NCBI RefSeq assembly: GCF_040675855.1
Contig: NZ_JBEGIK010000001.1
Location: forward strand, 186,001-250,000
Direction of reading: 5' to 3'
Length of the DNA: 64,000 nucleotides
Source: Microbacterium sp. LWH3-1.2
Lineage (GTDB): Bacteria > Actinomycetota > Actinomycetes > Actinomycetales > Microbacteriaceae
Shown in pieces: positions 41,880 to 49,716 of this stretch. The notes below the pieces were generated by a model. The model was not told where the DNA came from. It saw only the letters and a list, made by a program, of their open reading frames with translations, and searched no databases. The translations under genes were made by a program, and so were the position numbers. Each line of letters opens with the position of its first letter. The first letter of the stretch is position 1.

Positions 41880-44024
41880 TCACGCGCCCGATACCGGCAC
41901 GAGCAACACATCCACAGCGAACGCTCGGCCGGTTTCCGGATCGATCAGGATGGGATTGGCCTCCAACTCCGCGATCAGTCCACGGAAATCCTGCATGAGC
42001 CAAGAGACTCGCACCACGGTGTCGATCAGCGGGCCATCGTCGACAATCGGGTTGATTCCGCGATAGCCATCCAGCAGCTGACCCAGCCGGGTCATGCCGA
42101 GGGCCCTCTTCACAGCGCCAGGTGAGGCGGGCGCGAATACCGACTCCGTGTCACGGAGAAGCTCGACGAGTACGCCCCCGAGTCCGACACCAACCGTTGC
42201 ACCAATGGCCGGATCGCTCACGGCTCCGACGATCGCCTCGATACCGGTCGGCAACTGACGCTGAACTTCGGCACCGATCAACACTGCTTCAGGATGTGAC
42301 AGCCGGATGCGCTCGAACATCTCTGCCCACTCGATTCGCAGCGCTGCCGAGCTTGGGATCCCGACGACCACTCCTCCCACCTCGGTGCGGTGAGGTATGT
42401 CCGGTGAGTCGACTTTCAAGACGACGGGGTATCCGACTGAGTCCGCCCAAGCGGCAGCTTCTTCAACAGAACCGGTCCGTATCGACGGCGCGCTCCTGAT
42501 GCCGTAGGCGAGCAGCAATTGCTCGCCTACGCCGTTGGCGATTCTCCCGCCAGAAGCGCGCACGAGGGATCGGAGTTCCTCGAGTTCCGAACCCTGCGGC
42601 AGACCTGACGGCCGCGGCGCTTCGTCGAGTCCCGGCGAAAGGGCCTCAGCCGCGCCGACGATCGCCGTCAGGGCGTTGCCGATCCCACGAATGTGAGGAA
42701 ACGGATCATCGGTGGAAGCGACGCGGCTGGGGTGGAGGGACAGCGACGAGCTGGACGCCAAGACGAACGGCTTGGCGTGCCGAAGCGCGGCAGCGCGTGC
42801 GTCAGCCACGATTTCGTCCTCGTAGCTGATCTCGACGTCGTTCAAACTCGCCTGCGAATCCGTGATGACAAGCAACACATCGACCGTGGGGTCTTCAGCG
42901 AGCAGATCCAGGCAGCGGCCGTACCAATCGTCCTTCACGCTCTCGCTGCCGCCAGCGTCGAGGGGATTGTTGATTCCAGCGCCGGGCAGTGCTTCCTGCA
43001 GCATCGCCCGGGTTTCAGCGCTCAGGGGGGCGAGAGCCGCGCCCGCTGAGTCCGCCAGATCGGCGGCCAGGGCGGCTTGGCCGCCCGAGATCGTGATCGC
43101 AGCAATTCTTGCGGTTCCGAAGGCTTTGTGTCGATGGTGAGCCAGCAGTTCCAATGTGGCCGCGAGCGTGTCGTAATCGTGGACAAGCGGCACACCGATT
43201 CGGTCGAAGAAGGCCGCGACGACGCGGTCCTCTGACATCATCGCGCCGGTGTGCGCGACCGTCGCGATGGCACCCGCTCGGCTTCGCCCCACTTTCAGAG
43301 CCACGACCGGCTTGCCGGCCTCGCGAGCTCTTTCGACGGCCTGCGCGAAGCGGTCGGCGGCGCCCACCGACTCGATGATGACGCCGATCACGCCTGTCGC
43401 GTCATCATCCACAAGGAAGTCGATGTAGTCGGCGGTAGTGGTGCACGCCTCGCTCCCCGTGGACACCACGTGCGAGAACCCCACGCCGGTCATCGAGCGG
43501 GCCACGAAGATGGCGCCGGAGCCGGACTGCGAGATCAGCGCGACCGGACCGGCGGGGAGTCCCGCGAGAATCCCCTCATCCGCCCACAGCATCACATCGT
43601 CGGCGACATTGATCAAGCCCATGCAGTTCGGCCCGTGCACCGGCATGCCCGAGTCGTGGGCGAACGACGCGAGTTCAACCAGGTCGGCCGAGGACATGCC
43701 CACGCTCATCACGAGGGCCGCTCGGGCGCCTGCCTCGCGCGCGCCGCGCACCGCGGCGACGACTGCCTGCGGAGCAACGGCGACGACGACGAGGTCGACT
43801 GCTCCTGCCTCTTGAGCCGTCGTCACGGCCTCCACCCCTTCGATGCGCCCGCCCGCCGGGTTGATGACGACGATCCGACCCGGATACGCGCTGGCGCGCA
43901 GATTGCGGATGACCTGGTTGCCGGTTGCGTTCGAGCGCGAACTGGACGCGCCGATGATCGCGACGCTCGCGGGCTTCATCATCGCCGCTAGAGAACTCGG
44001 GTGGGCACGCAACTGCTCGGTCAC
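41880..44024 (-). CDS. ADP-forming acyl-CoA synthetase (acetate-CoA ligase family), single-chain
   Basis: 714 residues from GTG 44024 with GAAAGG upstream. Domain order: CoA-binding Rossmann domain (VAIIGASSSRSNATGNQVIRN) at 20-120, CoA-ligase domains with the phosphohistidine loop VAHTGAMMSED near residue 265, and a C-terminal ATP-grasp (AYGIRSAPSIRTGSVEEA, GYPVVLKVDSPDIPHRTEVGGV). Makes an acyl-CoA from a carboxylic acid with ATP to ADP plus Pi. In this island it probably activates an acid released by the amidase or another hydrolase. Same strand as the block below it. Confidence 0.9.
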   Translation of the reverse strand: MTEQLRAHPSSLAAMMKPASVAIIGASSSRSNATGNQVIRNLRASAYPGRIVVINPAGGRIEGVEAVTTAQEAGAVDLVVVAVAPQAVVAAVRGAREAGARAALVMSVGMSSADLVELASFAHDSGMPVHGPNCMGLINVADDVMLWADEGILAGLPAGPVALISQSGSGAIFVARSMTGVGFSHVVSTGSEACTTTADYIDFLVDDDATGVIGVIIESVGAADRFAQAVERAREAGKPVVALKVGRSRAGAIATVAHTGAMMSEDRVVAAFFDRIGVPLVHDYDTLAATLELLAHHRHKAFGTARIAAITISGGQAALAADLADSAGAALAPLSAETRAMLQEALPGAGINNPLDAGGSESVKDDWYGRCLDLLAEDPTVDVLLVITDSQASLNDVEISYEDEIVADARAAALRHAKPFVLASSSSLSLHPSRVASTDDPFPHIRGIGNALTAIVGAAEALSPGLDEAPRPSGLPQGSELEELRSLVRASGGRIANGVGEQLLLAYGIRSAPSIRTGSVEEAAAWADSVGYPVVLKVDSPDIPHRTEVGGVVVGIPSSAALRIEWAEMFERIRLSHPEAVLIGAEVQRQLPTGIEAIVGAVSDPAIGATVGVGLGGVLVELLRDTESVFAPASPGAVKRALGMTRLGQLLDGYRGINPIVDDGPLIDTVVRVSWLMQDFRGLIAELEANPILIDPETGRAFAVDVLLVPVSGA

Positions 44025-44066
44025 AGTAGACCTTTCGGGAGTGGATAAGGGTCTCCTGATTATGGC

Positions 44067-44100
44067 TCTTTTTTGCATCAGATGCTATATAAAAGTCGAG
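44067..44100 (+). promoter_or_regulatory. Second copy of the TTTTTGCAT...TATAAAAGTC promoter block, pointing into IS debris
   Basis: Shares the flanks of the 41676 element; the centre carries a perfect 11-bp palindrome GCATCAGATGC. As a promoter it would fire rightward, with an ATG at 44101 just after it, into the IS21 fragment. The region to the right may have lost its gene to the insertions. Confidence 0.5.
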
Positions 44101-44220
44101 ATGACGTCGCCGAGCCGGAGGGACGACGTCGAACTGCGGATGGCCCCGCTACGCCGTCCCCGCCCGCCCGCCTGCCTGGTCGGCCGGCAGGTGCGCGTCC
44201 CGCTGCGTGCGTCCGAGCTA

Positions 44221-45158
44221 GGGCGTGTCTGAAAAAGGTTGAGGACTGTGGCTGAGAGTCTTGATGGGTGTCGCGGTTTCGGTTGCTCTCGGATGCTCAG
44301 TGGTCGTTGATCGAGGACATGTTGCCGCGGCCGACCGGGCGGCCGGGGCGGAAGTTCTCTGACGCGAGGCTGATGGTCGAGGCGATCATCTACCGGTACC
44401 GGTGCGGGATCGCGTGGCGGGACTTGCCGGAGGTGTTCGGGCCGTGGCAGACGGTGTGGACGTGGCATCACCGGATGGCCGCTGCCGGCACCTGGGACAA
44501 GGTGCACGCGAAGCTGACCGCCGCGGCCGACGCGGCGGGGTTGATCGATTGGTAGCTGTCGGTGGACTCGACCGTCGCCCGCGCGCATCAGCACGCGACG
44601 AACACGACCCGCACCACAGGGGGCTGGGTCGAACTACACGAATCTGCTGATCGAGCCGCCTGATCATGGGATCGGCCGCTCCCGCGGCGGGCTGTCGACG
44701 AAGATCCATCAGCTCGTCGACGGCAACGGGCTGCCACTGGTCACGCTGATCACGCCGAGGCAGGCCGGCGACTCACCGATGTTCCTGCCGCTGATGGCGC
44801 AACTGCGGGTCGGTCGCGACGTTGGCCGGCCGCGGACTCGTCCGGACGCGGTCCGCGGTGACAAGGCGTACTCGTCTCGCGCGATCCGCGGGCACCTCCG
44901 CTCCCGCGGGATCAAGGCGGTGATCCCCGAGCCCGACGATCAGAAGGGCCACCGCAAGCGCCGCGGGTCACGCGGCGGCAGGCCGGTCGGGCTCGACGTC
45001 GCGGACTACAAGAACCGCAACGTGATCGAGCGCCGCTACTGCCCCACCAAGCAATGGCGCGGCCTCGCCACCCGCTTCGACAAACACGCCGTCACCTACC
45101 GCGCCGCCGTGTCCTCAACGCCGTCATCGCATGGACAAAGTCATTGTCAGACACGCCC
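44221..45158 (+). mobile_element. IS5-family (IS427-like) insertion sequence, 938 bp
   Basis: Ends GGGCGTGTCTGA (left) and TCAGACACGCCC (right) are perfect 12-bp terminal inverted repeats. A TA duplication flanks it (44219-44220 and 45159-45160), fitting the 2-bp target duplication of the IS427 group. It carries one transposase coding region, now broken. Nested inside an istA fragment. Confidence 0.88.
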
Positions 45159-45161
45159 TAG
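44268..45161 (+). pseudogene. Broken IS5-family transposase
   Basis: Starts at GTG 44268 with the DUF4096-type N-terminus (LLSDAQWSLIEDMLPRPTG, IIYRYRCGIAWRDLPEVFG). An in-frame amber at 44553-44555 follows GLIDW, after which the same frame continues LSVDSTVARAHQHATN. A one-base excess in the five-G run at 44619-44623 shifts the frame before NYTNLLIEPPDHGIGRSRGG. The DDE part (KIHQLVDGNGLPL, GDKAYSSR, RYCPTKQWRGL) then runs to about 45108, where one base is missing before the expected LNAVIAWTKSLSDTP. The expected stop is completed by the duplicated TA. Three lesions make it inactive. Confidence 0.85.
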
Positions 45162-45274
45162 ACGTCTTCGACGGCCGCACTGCTGTCGCCCGTCACGGGC
45201 GGGTCGCCGCCCGCGGCGGCGAGTCGATCCAGCTGGACCACTACTTCGAAGTCCTCCGCGTCCTGCGCATCGGA

Positions 45275-45445
45275 ATGCCATCGCCTCGATAGGTCCTGGA
45301 AGCGTGGCGCATTGTTCGTCCGAGGATGTAGAGCAGCTCGCGCTCGTCATTCGGCACACTCCGCGCGATAACGACTGCTTGCCGTCGTCGTCGATGAGTA
45401 CGCAGTGATGTTGGTACTTGCCGGCGTCTACGCCAGCCAGAATCG
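45275..45445 (-). pseudogene. IS110-family transposase fragment
   Basis: Minus-strand reading gives LVAILAGVDAGKYQHHCVLIDDD near 45440-45380, the DEDD-type N-terminus, then after a one-base shift NDERELLYILGR and GRTMRHASRTYRGDG. An internal piece and the whole C-terminus are missing. It abuts the istA fragment. Confidence 0.65.
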
Positions 45446-45523
45446 CGACAAGATCTGCTCCTCGCCTAGCGCGTGGCGAGTGTCCCGATCTGAAGCAAAC
45501 GCCTATGCCGGCGGTTCCTTGCA

Positions 45524-45770
45524 AGACGATGGATCGCATATCTCGATCAGCGGCGAGCCGTTGCGAGGCACCGGGAAGATTTCTTGCCGAAGAGTACGAC
45601 CTTCCGTCGCCCAGCACCATCGCCAACTGGACGAGCATCTATCGACGGGACGGCGAAGACGGGTTGGGTCCGAAGACGCGCGGTCGACCCCGACCGATCG
45701 GGGGCGGATCCCGCCGGAGAGTGAGATCGATGCTCTGCGCAGGGATGGGCTCCGGCTGCGCTCCAGTCGC
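45524..45770 (+). pseudogene. IS3-family OrfA (helix-turn-helix) fragment
   Basis: RFLAEEYDLPSPSTIANWTS and IYRRDGEDGLGPKTRGRP match the HTH part of IS3/IS150 OrfA. After a frame change PESEIDALRRDGLRLR continues as the usual Glu/Arg-rich coiled coil. No OrfB is present. From 45770 to 45892 nothing recognisable remains. Confidence 0.6.
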
Positions 45771-45892
45771 CGGCGAAGTCGTCGATCGCCACCGTCGCGA
45801 TCGACGACTTCGCCTACGGGGTGGGCAAGGGCGCTTTCGTCCGTGGACGTCGTGTCAGCGTACGGGAGTCAGCTCGCACTCACCCCGATCGG

Positions 45893-46462
45893 TCAGAATG
45901 CCAGAGTCGAGGCCGGGCTTAGTTCATGCCACGTGCGGTTGTGGTAGACGAGCGGCCGCGCCGCATCCGACTCCGCCTCGCCCCGGTCGACGATCTCGAC
46001 CGCCTCTACGATGCAGAGAGTCGACGAGCCGGCGCGCACGCGGTCGACCATCCGCGCGCGGACGATCACGGGGGCGCCGACGAAGAAGGGCTCGCCTCCG
46101 GGCAGCACGTCCCACTGCTCCGCGTCCCTGAATCGGTCAGCGCCGCGCTCGGCGCCGAGCTTCGCCAGCCACGCGCACCCCGCGTCGAGCATGTGCACGA
46201 CGACCGTCTCTGCAGCGAGCACGACGGGAGTGCTCGACGAGATGTCCGAGACGGAGAAGACGAGGAGAGGAGGCTCTGCGCTCAAAGAGGAGAGCGAACT
46301 GACGGTGAGAGCAGCGTTCACACCGCCCGCACTGGCGGAGACCACGGCGACCCCGGCCGGATGGTTTCGAAAGGCGCTCTTGAACTGATCCGCCGATACG
46401 GCTTGAGCTGTCTGCTCCACGATCGCTGACCTCTCTCTGTCCACTGAAGTCGCTGTAACCAT
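45893..46462 (-). CDS. Flavin reductase domain protein (first of a pair flanking the second monooxygenase)
   Basis: 189 residues from ATG 46462 with GGAG upstream. Split-barrel flavin reductase: FKSAFRNHPAGVAVVSASAG, LTVSSLSSLSAEPPLLVFSVS, SSSTPVVLAAETVVVHMLDA and PLVYHNRTWHEL. Clearly paralogous to the 48030 product. Divergent from the second oxygenase. Its 3' end borders the IS debris but appears intact. Confidence 0.88.
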   Translation of the reverse strand: MVTATSVDRERSAIVEQTAQAVSADQFKSAFRNHPAGVAVVSASAGGVNAALTVSSLSSLSAEPPLLVFSVSDISSSTPVVLAAETVVVHMLDAGCAWLAKLGAERGADRFRDAEQWDVLPGGEPFFVGAPVIVRARMVDRVRAGSSTLCIVEAVEIVDRGEAESDAARPLVYHNRTWHELSPASTLAF

Positions 46463-46555
46463 GCTTGCGTCTCCGTTCAGTGCGGTTGCACTTCCACAAC
46501 CGGGTCTTATCCTGGCGGCTCGGGCGGTATGGCCCTCGGCCAAGAACTTCGTAGC

Positions 46556-46572
46556 GTTCATTCTCAATGAAC
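46556..46572. promoter_or_regulatory. GTTCATT-CTC-AATGAAC operator
   Basis: Perfect 7-bp inverted repeat with a 3-bp spacer in the divergent region between the flavin reductase (46462) and monooxygenase (46789). The remainder of this 326-bp gap holds TTGACA at 46715, a possible -35 for the oxygenase gene, and no other gene. Confidence 0.6.
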
Positions 46573-46788
46573 AGTTCTGGTGTGTCAAGACCCTCAGTGA
46601 ACACCTACCACTCCCTCATGTGGAATCACTTAACGAACGGGGGCGCCATCGCTTCTGCTGCGCCACGCCCCTGGCGTCGACGTGTCCAGTCAGAGGCTCG
46701 ATGTCCAGTACAAATTGACAGAACCCACCGACTCTGTCATTTTGTGATGAACGAATATCACCACGTCCAAGCCGAAAGCGAGCAAGAC

Positions 46789-47991
46789 ATGGGTGAGGCA
46801 GAGATCCGATCGCAGGTGTCCACGATCATCTCCAAGATCGACGCGCTGCGACCACTGCTCGTCGCCAGCGGCCGAAGCGGTGATCAGACGCGCCATGTGG
46901 ACGACGAGGCGTTCGCGGCACTGGTGGGCACAGGGGCGTTCGCCGTCTCCGCCCCCGAGAAGTTCGGTGGACTCGCTGCGAATACCCGCGAGTCGATCGC
47001 CGTCGCTCGCGCAGTCGCACGCGGAGATGGAAGCCTCGCGTGGATGTTCGGCATTCTCGACTCGGGGGCCTGGGTCCTTAGCCTGATGGACGACCGCGCT
47101 CAGGCGGACGTCTGGGGCAACGATGCAGACGGGAACCGTCTCGTCTCGATCGTGCTGGCCACGACGTCGGATTCCACTCCCACCGACGGCGGATACCGGG
47201 TCTCCGGGAAGTGGGCCTACGGCACCGGCAGCACGCACGCGAACTGGTCCCTTCTGGGCATCCCGCTAAGGAACGGTGCCGGCGAGATCGTCGACGCGGG
47301 CTTGGCACTAATTCCCGCTTCTGATCTGTCCTCCGAAGACAATTGGCATGTCGCCGGAATGAGGTCCACATCGAGCGTCACGCAAATCGCGCAGGACGTG
47401 TTCGTACCTGCTCACCGCGTCTTGCCGTTGACCGCGGCCGTCGAGGGTGACCACCTCGGCAGCAACACCGAGACAACGTATCGGACGGTCTTCGTCCCGT
47501 CGCTGTTCATGAAGCTGGTCGGGCCCCATCTGGGCATGGGGCGCGCAGCACTCGACTTCCTCATCTCCCACGCCGACACGAAGTCCATCCCGTATACCGG
47601 GTACGAGAAGCAGGCAGATTCCAGCATCTTCCAGTCGGTGATCGCGAGAGCGAGCGTCAACCTGAGCGCCGCCGAGTCGGTCGCGCAGCAGGTCGCCGAT
47701 GAGATCTACGCCGGGGCCGATCGCGACTACTACGCTCCTTACGCGACCCGCATCGAGATGCGAGCGAAAGCGGCGTGGGTGGTCGAGACGATCACAGCCG
47801 TGATCAACGACCTGGTGACGGCACACGGCTCGAGCGGCTTCGCGGAGGCGTCTTCTCTGCAGCGGATCTGGCGTGACCAGGCTACCGCTGCCACGCATGG
47901 TCACACGCTCGGCGCGAGCGGGTACGAGGCGTACGGCAAGGTTCTGCTCGGACGCGAGGACGATGCCCGCTTCGTGCTTCCCATCGTGTGA
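46789..47991 (+). CDS. Second flavin-dependent monooxygenase (acyl-CoA-dehydrogenase fold)
   Basis: 400 residues from ATG 46789 (GAAAGCGAG upstream); an in-frame ATG at 46747 would add 14 residues and might be leaderless behind TTGACA at 46715. Conserved blocks: FAVSAPEKFGGLAANTRESI, VARAVARGDGSLAWMFGIL, GGYRVSGKWAYGTGSTHANW, HVAGMRSTSSVTQIAQDVFVP and a C-terminal helical domain with FLISHADTKSI. Distantly related to the 26873 product. The next flavin reductase gene overlaps or closely follows, indicating a two-component system. Confidence 0.85.
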   Translation: MGEAEIRSQVSTIISKIDALRPLLVASGRSGDQTRHVDDEAFAALVGTGAFAVSAPEKFGGLAANTRESIAVARAVARGDGSLAWMFGILDSGAWVLSLMDDRAQADVWGNDADGNRLVSIVLATTSDSTPTDGGYRVSGKWAYGTGSTHANWSLLGIPLRNGAGEIVDAGLALIPASDLSSEDNWHVAGMRSTSSVTQIAQDVFVPAHRVLPLTAAVEGDHLGSNTETTYRTVFVPSLFMKLVGPHLGMGRAALDFLISHADTKSIPYTGYEKQADSSIFQSVIARASVNLSAAESVAQQVADEIYAGADRDYYAPYATRIEMRAKAAWVVETITAVINDLVTAHGSSGFAEASSLQRIWRDQATAATHGHTLGASGYEAYGKVLLGREDDARFVLPIV

Positions 47992-48029
47992 CGGCCGCGT
48001 CGAGTCAGGAAGAGGTACGGAGGATGTCA

Positions 48030-48593
48030 ATGGAGGCAGAACCACGAACTTCCGCTGAGGAGTTCCGTTTCGCGTTCCGCTCGCACCCCGCCGGCGTAGC
48101 CGTCGTCACCGCTGACGCGGGCGACGGACCGGTGGCCATGACGGTGAGTTCGGTGGCGTCGATCTCCATCAACCCACCGACGTTGATGTTCTCGGCCTCG
48201 GCGATCTCGTCGAGCACCCCGACCATCTGCAGGGCGGAGACGGTCGTCGTGCACCTACTCGCGGCCGACCATGTCGCGCTTGCCAGACTCGGGTCGCGTA
48301 GCGGTGCCGCGCGGTTCGGAAGCGACATCGAATGGGGGCGGCTACCGACCGGCGAGCCGTACTATCCGGGGGTGACGTGGCTGCGTGGCCGCGTCGTGCA
48401 ACGCATCGACGTGCACGGGTCGACGGTGCTCATCGTCGAGGCGATCGAGGCGAAACCTCACGTCGAGGATGAGGCGGGCGAGCCGGCGCCGTTGGTCTAT
48501 CACAATCGGCGGTGGCATGTGATCAACGGGAAGACCGAGCTGCCCACGACTGCGGCTCCCCCCTTCCACAGGGTGTATGGGCGCGACGACTGA
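48030..48593 (+). CDS. Flavin reductase domain protein (second of the pair)
   Basis: 187 residues from ATG 48030, which has GGAGG six bases upstream; in-frame alternatives are ATG 48024 and GTG 47988, the latter overlapping the oxygenase stop. FAFRSHPAGVAVVTADAGDG, MTVSSVASISINPPTLMFSA, SSSTPTICRAETVVVHLLAA and PLVYHNRRWHVI parallel the 45893 product. Probable FMN/FAD reductase for the second oxygenase. A 181-bp gap without a gene follows. Confidence 0.88.
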   Translation: MEAEPRTSAEEFRFAFRSHPAGVAVVTADAGDGPVAMTVSSVASISINPPTLMFSASAISSSTPTICRAETVVVHLLAADHVALARLGSRSGAARFGSDIEWGRLPTGEPYYPGVTWLRGRVVQRIDVHGSTVLIVEAIEAKPHVEDEAGEPAPLVYHNRRWHVINGKTELPTTAAPPFHRVYGRDD

Positions 48594-48774
48594 CGTACGA
48601 AGCGAGACAGCGCGCAGACTTCATCCCGCTCGACGCATCGGGAAGGCCCGCGCGATGTCGCACCTGGCCCCCCCCCGCAGGCACCGTGATCGGCGTCGAG
48701 TCGCTCTTCAACGGAGCGACGGTCCAGTTCGACGCGATTTCCAGGTTGTCAGAACGAGAAAGGAGGGGCTCAGC

Positions 48775-49650
48775 ATGAACCACATCGGTTTCTTGGGCCT
48801 GGGCCGCATGGGAGCGGCCATTTCACTACGCGTAGCTCGGTCGGGATCACCGATCGTGGTCTGGAACCGGACACGGCTCGCCCCGGACAGTGAGCTGCTC
48901 AGCGCTGGACTGACACAAGCGGATTCTGCGGCGGAGGCTCTCGCGGCGCCGGTCTCGTTCTCCATGCTGGCGGACGACTCAGCCGCCGACGCCGTCCTGA
49001 GCCGCGCGAACATCGGGGCCGCCGCGTACGGCCGCGTACACGTGAACCTGGCCTCCGTCAGCGCCCAGATGGCAGATCTTCTCACCCGCCGGTTTGCCGA
49101 TGCGGGTGTGACCTACATCGCGGCGCCGGTCCTGGGTCGACCCGAGGTGGCCGCAGAGGGCGCCCTGAACATCCTCGTCGCAGGACCCCAACACGCCGTG
49201 GCGGAGGTCGATCCTCTGCTCGCCTTCGCCAGCGTCAAGCGGTGGTACCTCGGAGAGTCGCCACGACAGGCCAACGCCGTGAAGGTCGCGATGAATTTCA
49301 TGCTGCTCCATGCCCTGGAGTCCATGGCTGAGGGAATCGCGCTCGTCGAGGCGGAAGGCGTCAACGGGTCGGACTTCGTAGATCTGTTCACGACCACCTT
49401 CTTCGGCGGGCCCATTCACCGGGTCTACGGCCGCATCATCGCGGACAGGCGCTATGACCCGCCGGGCTTCACCGTCGCGCTCGGCCTGAAGGATCTGAGT
49501 CTCGCTGAGCAGCTCGCCGCGGAGAGGCGCGTTGAGTTGCCGACGGCGCCGGTTCTGCGCGCGCGGTTCGAGACCGCGCTGGCTGACCCCCAGCTCGCGG
49601 GTCTGGACTGGTCGGTCATCGCCGAACTCGGGCGGGCGACCGCATCGTGA
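48775..49650 (+). CDS. Beta-hydroxyacid dehydrogenase (3-hydroxyisobutyrate dehydrogenase family)
   Basis: 291 residues from ATG 48775 with AGGAGGGG upstream. N-terminal Rossmann motif IGFLGLGRMGAAISLRVAR; VNLASVSAQMADLL and YIAAPVLGRPEVAAEGALNI replace the usual substrate loop; catalytic Lys and Asn lie in ANAVKVAMNFML near residue 165. NAD(P)-dependent oxidation of a beta-hydroxy acid or related imine reduction. Follows the monooxygenase/reductase pair and precedes the M24 protein. Confidence 0.88.
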   Translation: MNHIGFLGLGRMGAAISLRVARSGSPIVVWNRTRLAPDSELLSAGLTQADSAAEALAAPVSFSMLADDSAADAVLSRANIGAAAYGRVHVNLASVSAQMADLLTRRFADAGVTYIAAPVLGRPEVAAEGALNILVAGPQHAVAEVDPLLAFASVKRWYLGESPRQANAVKVAMNFMLLHALESMAEGIALVEAEGVNGSDFVDLFTTTFFGGPIHRVYGRIIADRRYDPPGFTVALGLKDLSLAEQLAAERRVELPTAPVLRARFETALADPQLAGLDWSVIAELGRATAS

Positions 49651-49716
49651 CGCGCGCCGCGATCGCGCCCTACCCGATATCCCACGGGGCGCAGGTGCCC
49701 CGTCCGAAGGAGTGAC

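Larger units (their letters stand above)
44137..45277 (+). pseudogene. IS21-family istA fragment, interrupted by an IS5-family element
   Basis: Left part 44137-44220 encodes PACLVGRQVRVPLRASEL, right part 45161-45277 encodes DVFDGRTAVARHGRVAARGG and then ESIQLDHYFEVL. These match the C-terminal region of IstA transposases. Removing 44221-45160 rejoins them in one frame. The fragment lacks the catalytic core, both ends and any istB. Confidence 0.72.

Noticed and set aside
44600..44640. Programmed -1 frameshift joining two transposase ORFs
   Set aside because: The frame needed to continue the DDE domain is +1, not -1, and an amber codon upstream and another indel downstream point to decay.
45770..45892. 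Short reading IATVAIDDFAYGVGKG resembling an ISL3-type DDF motif
   Set aside because: The match is too short and the surrounding residues do not fit any transposase I recognise.
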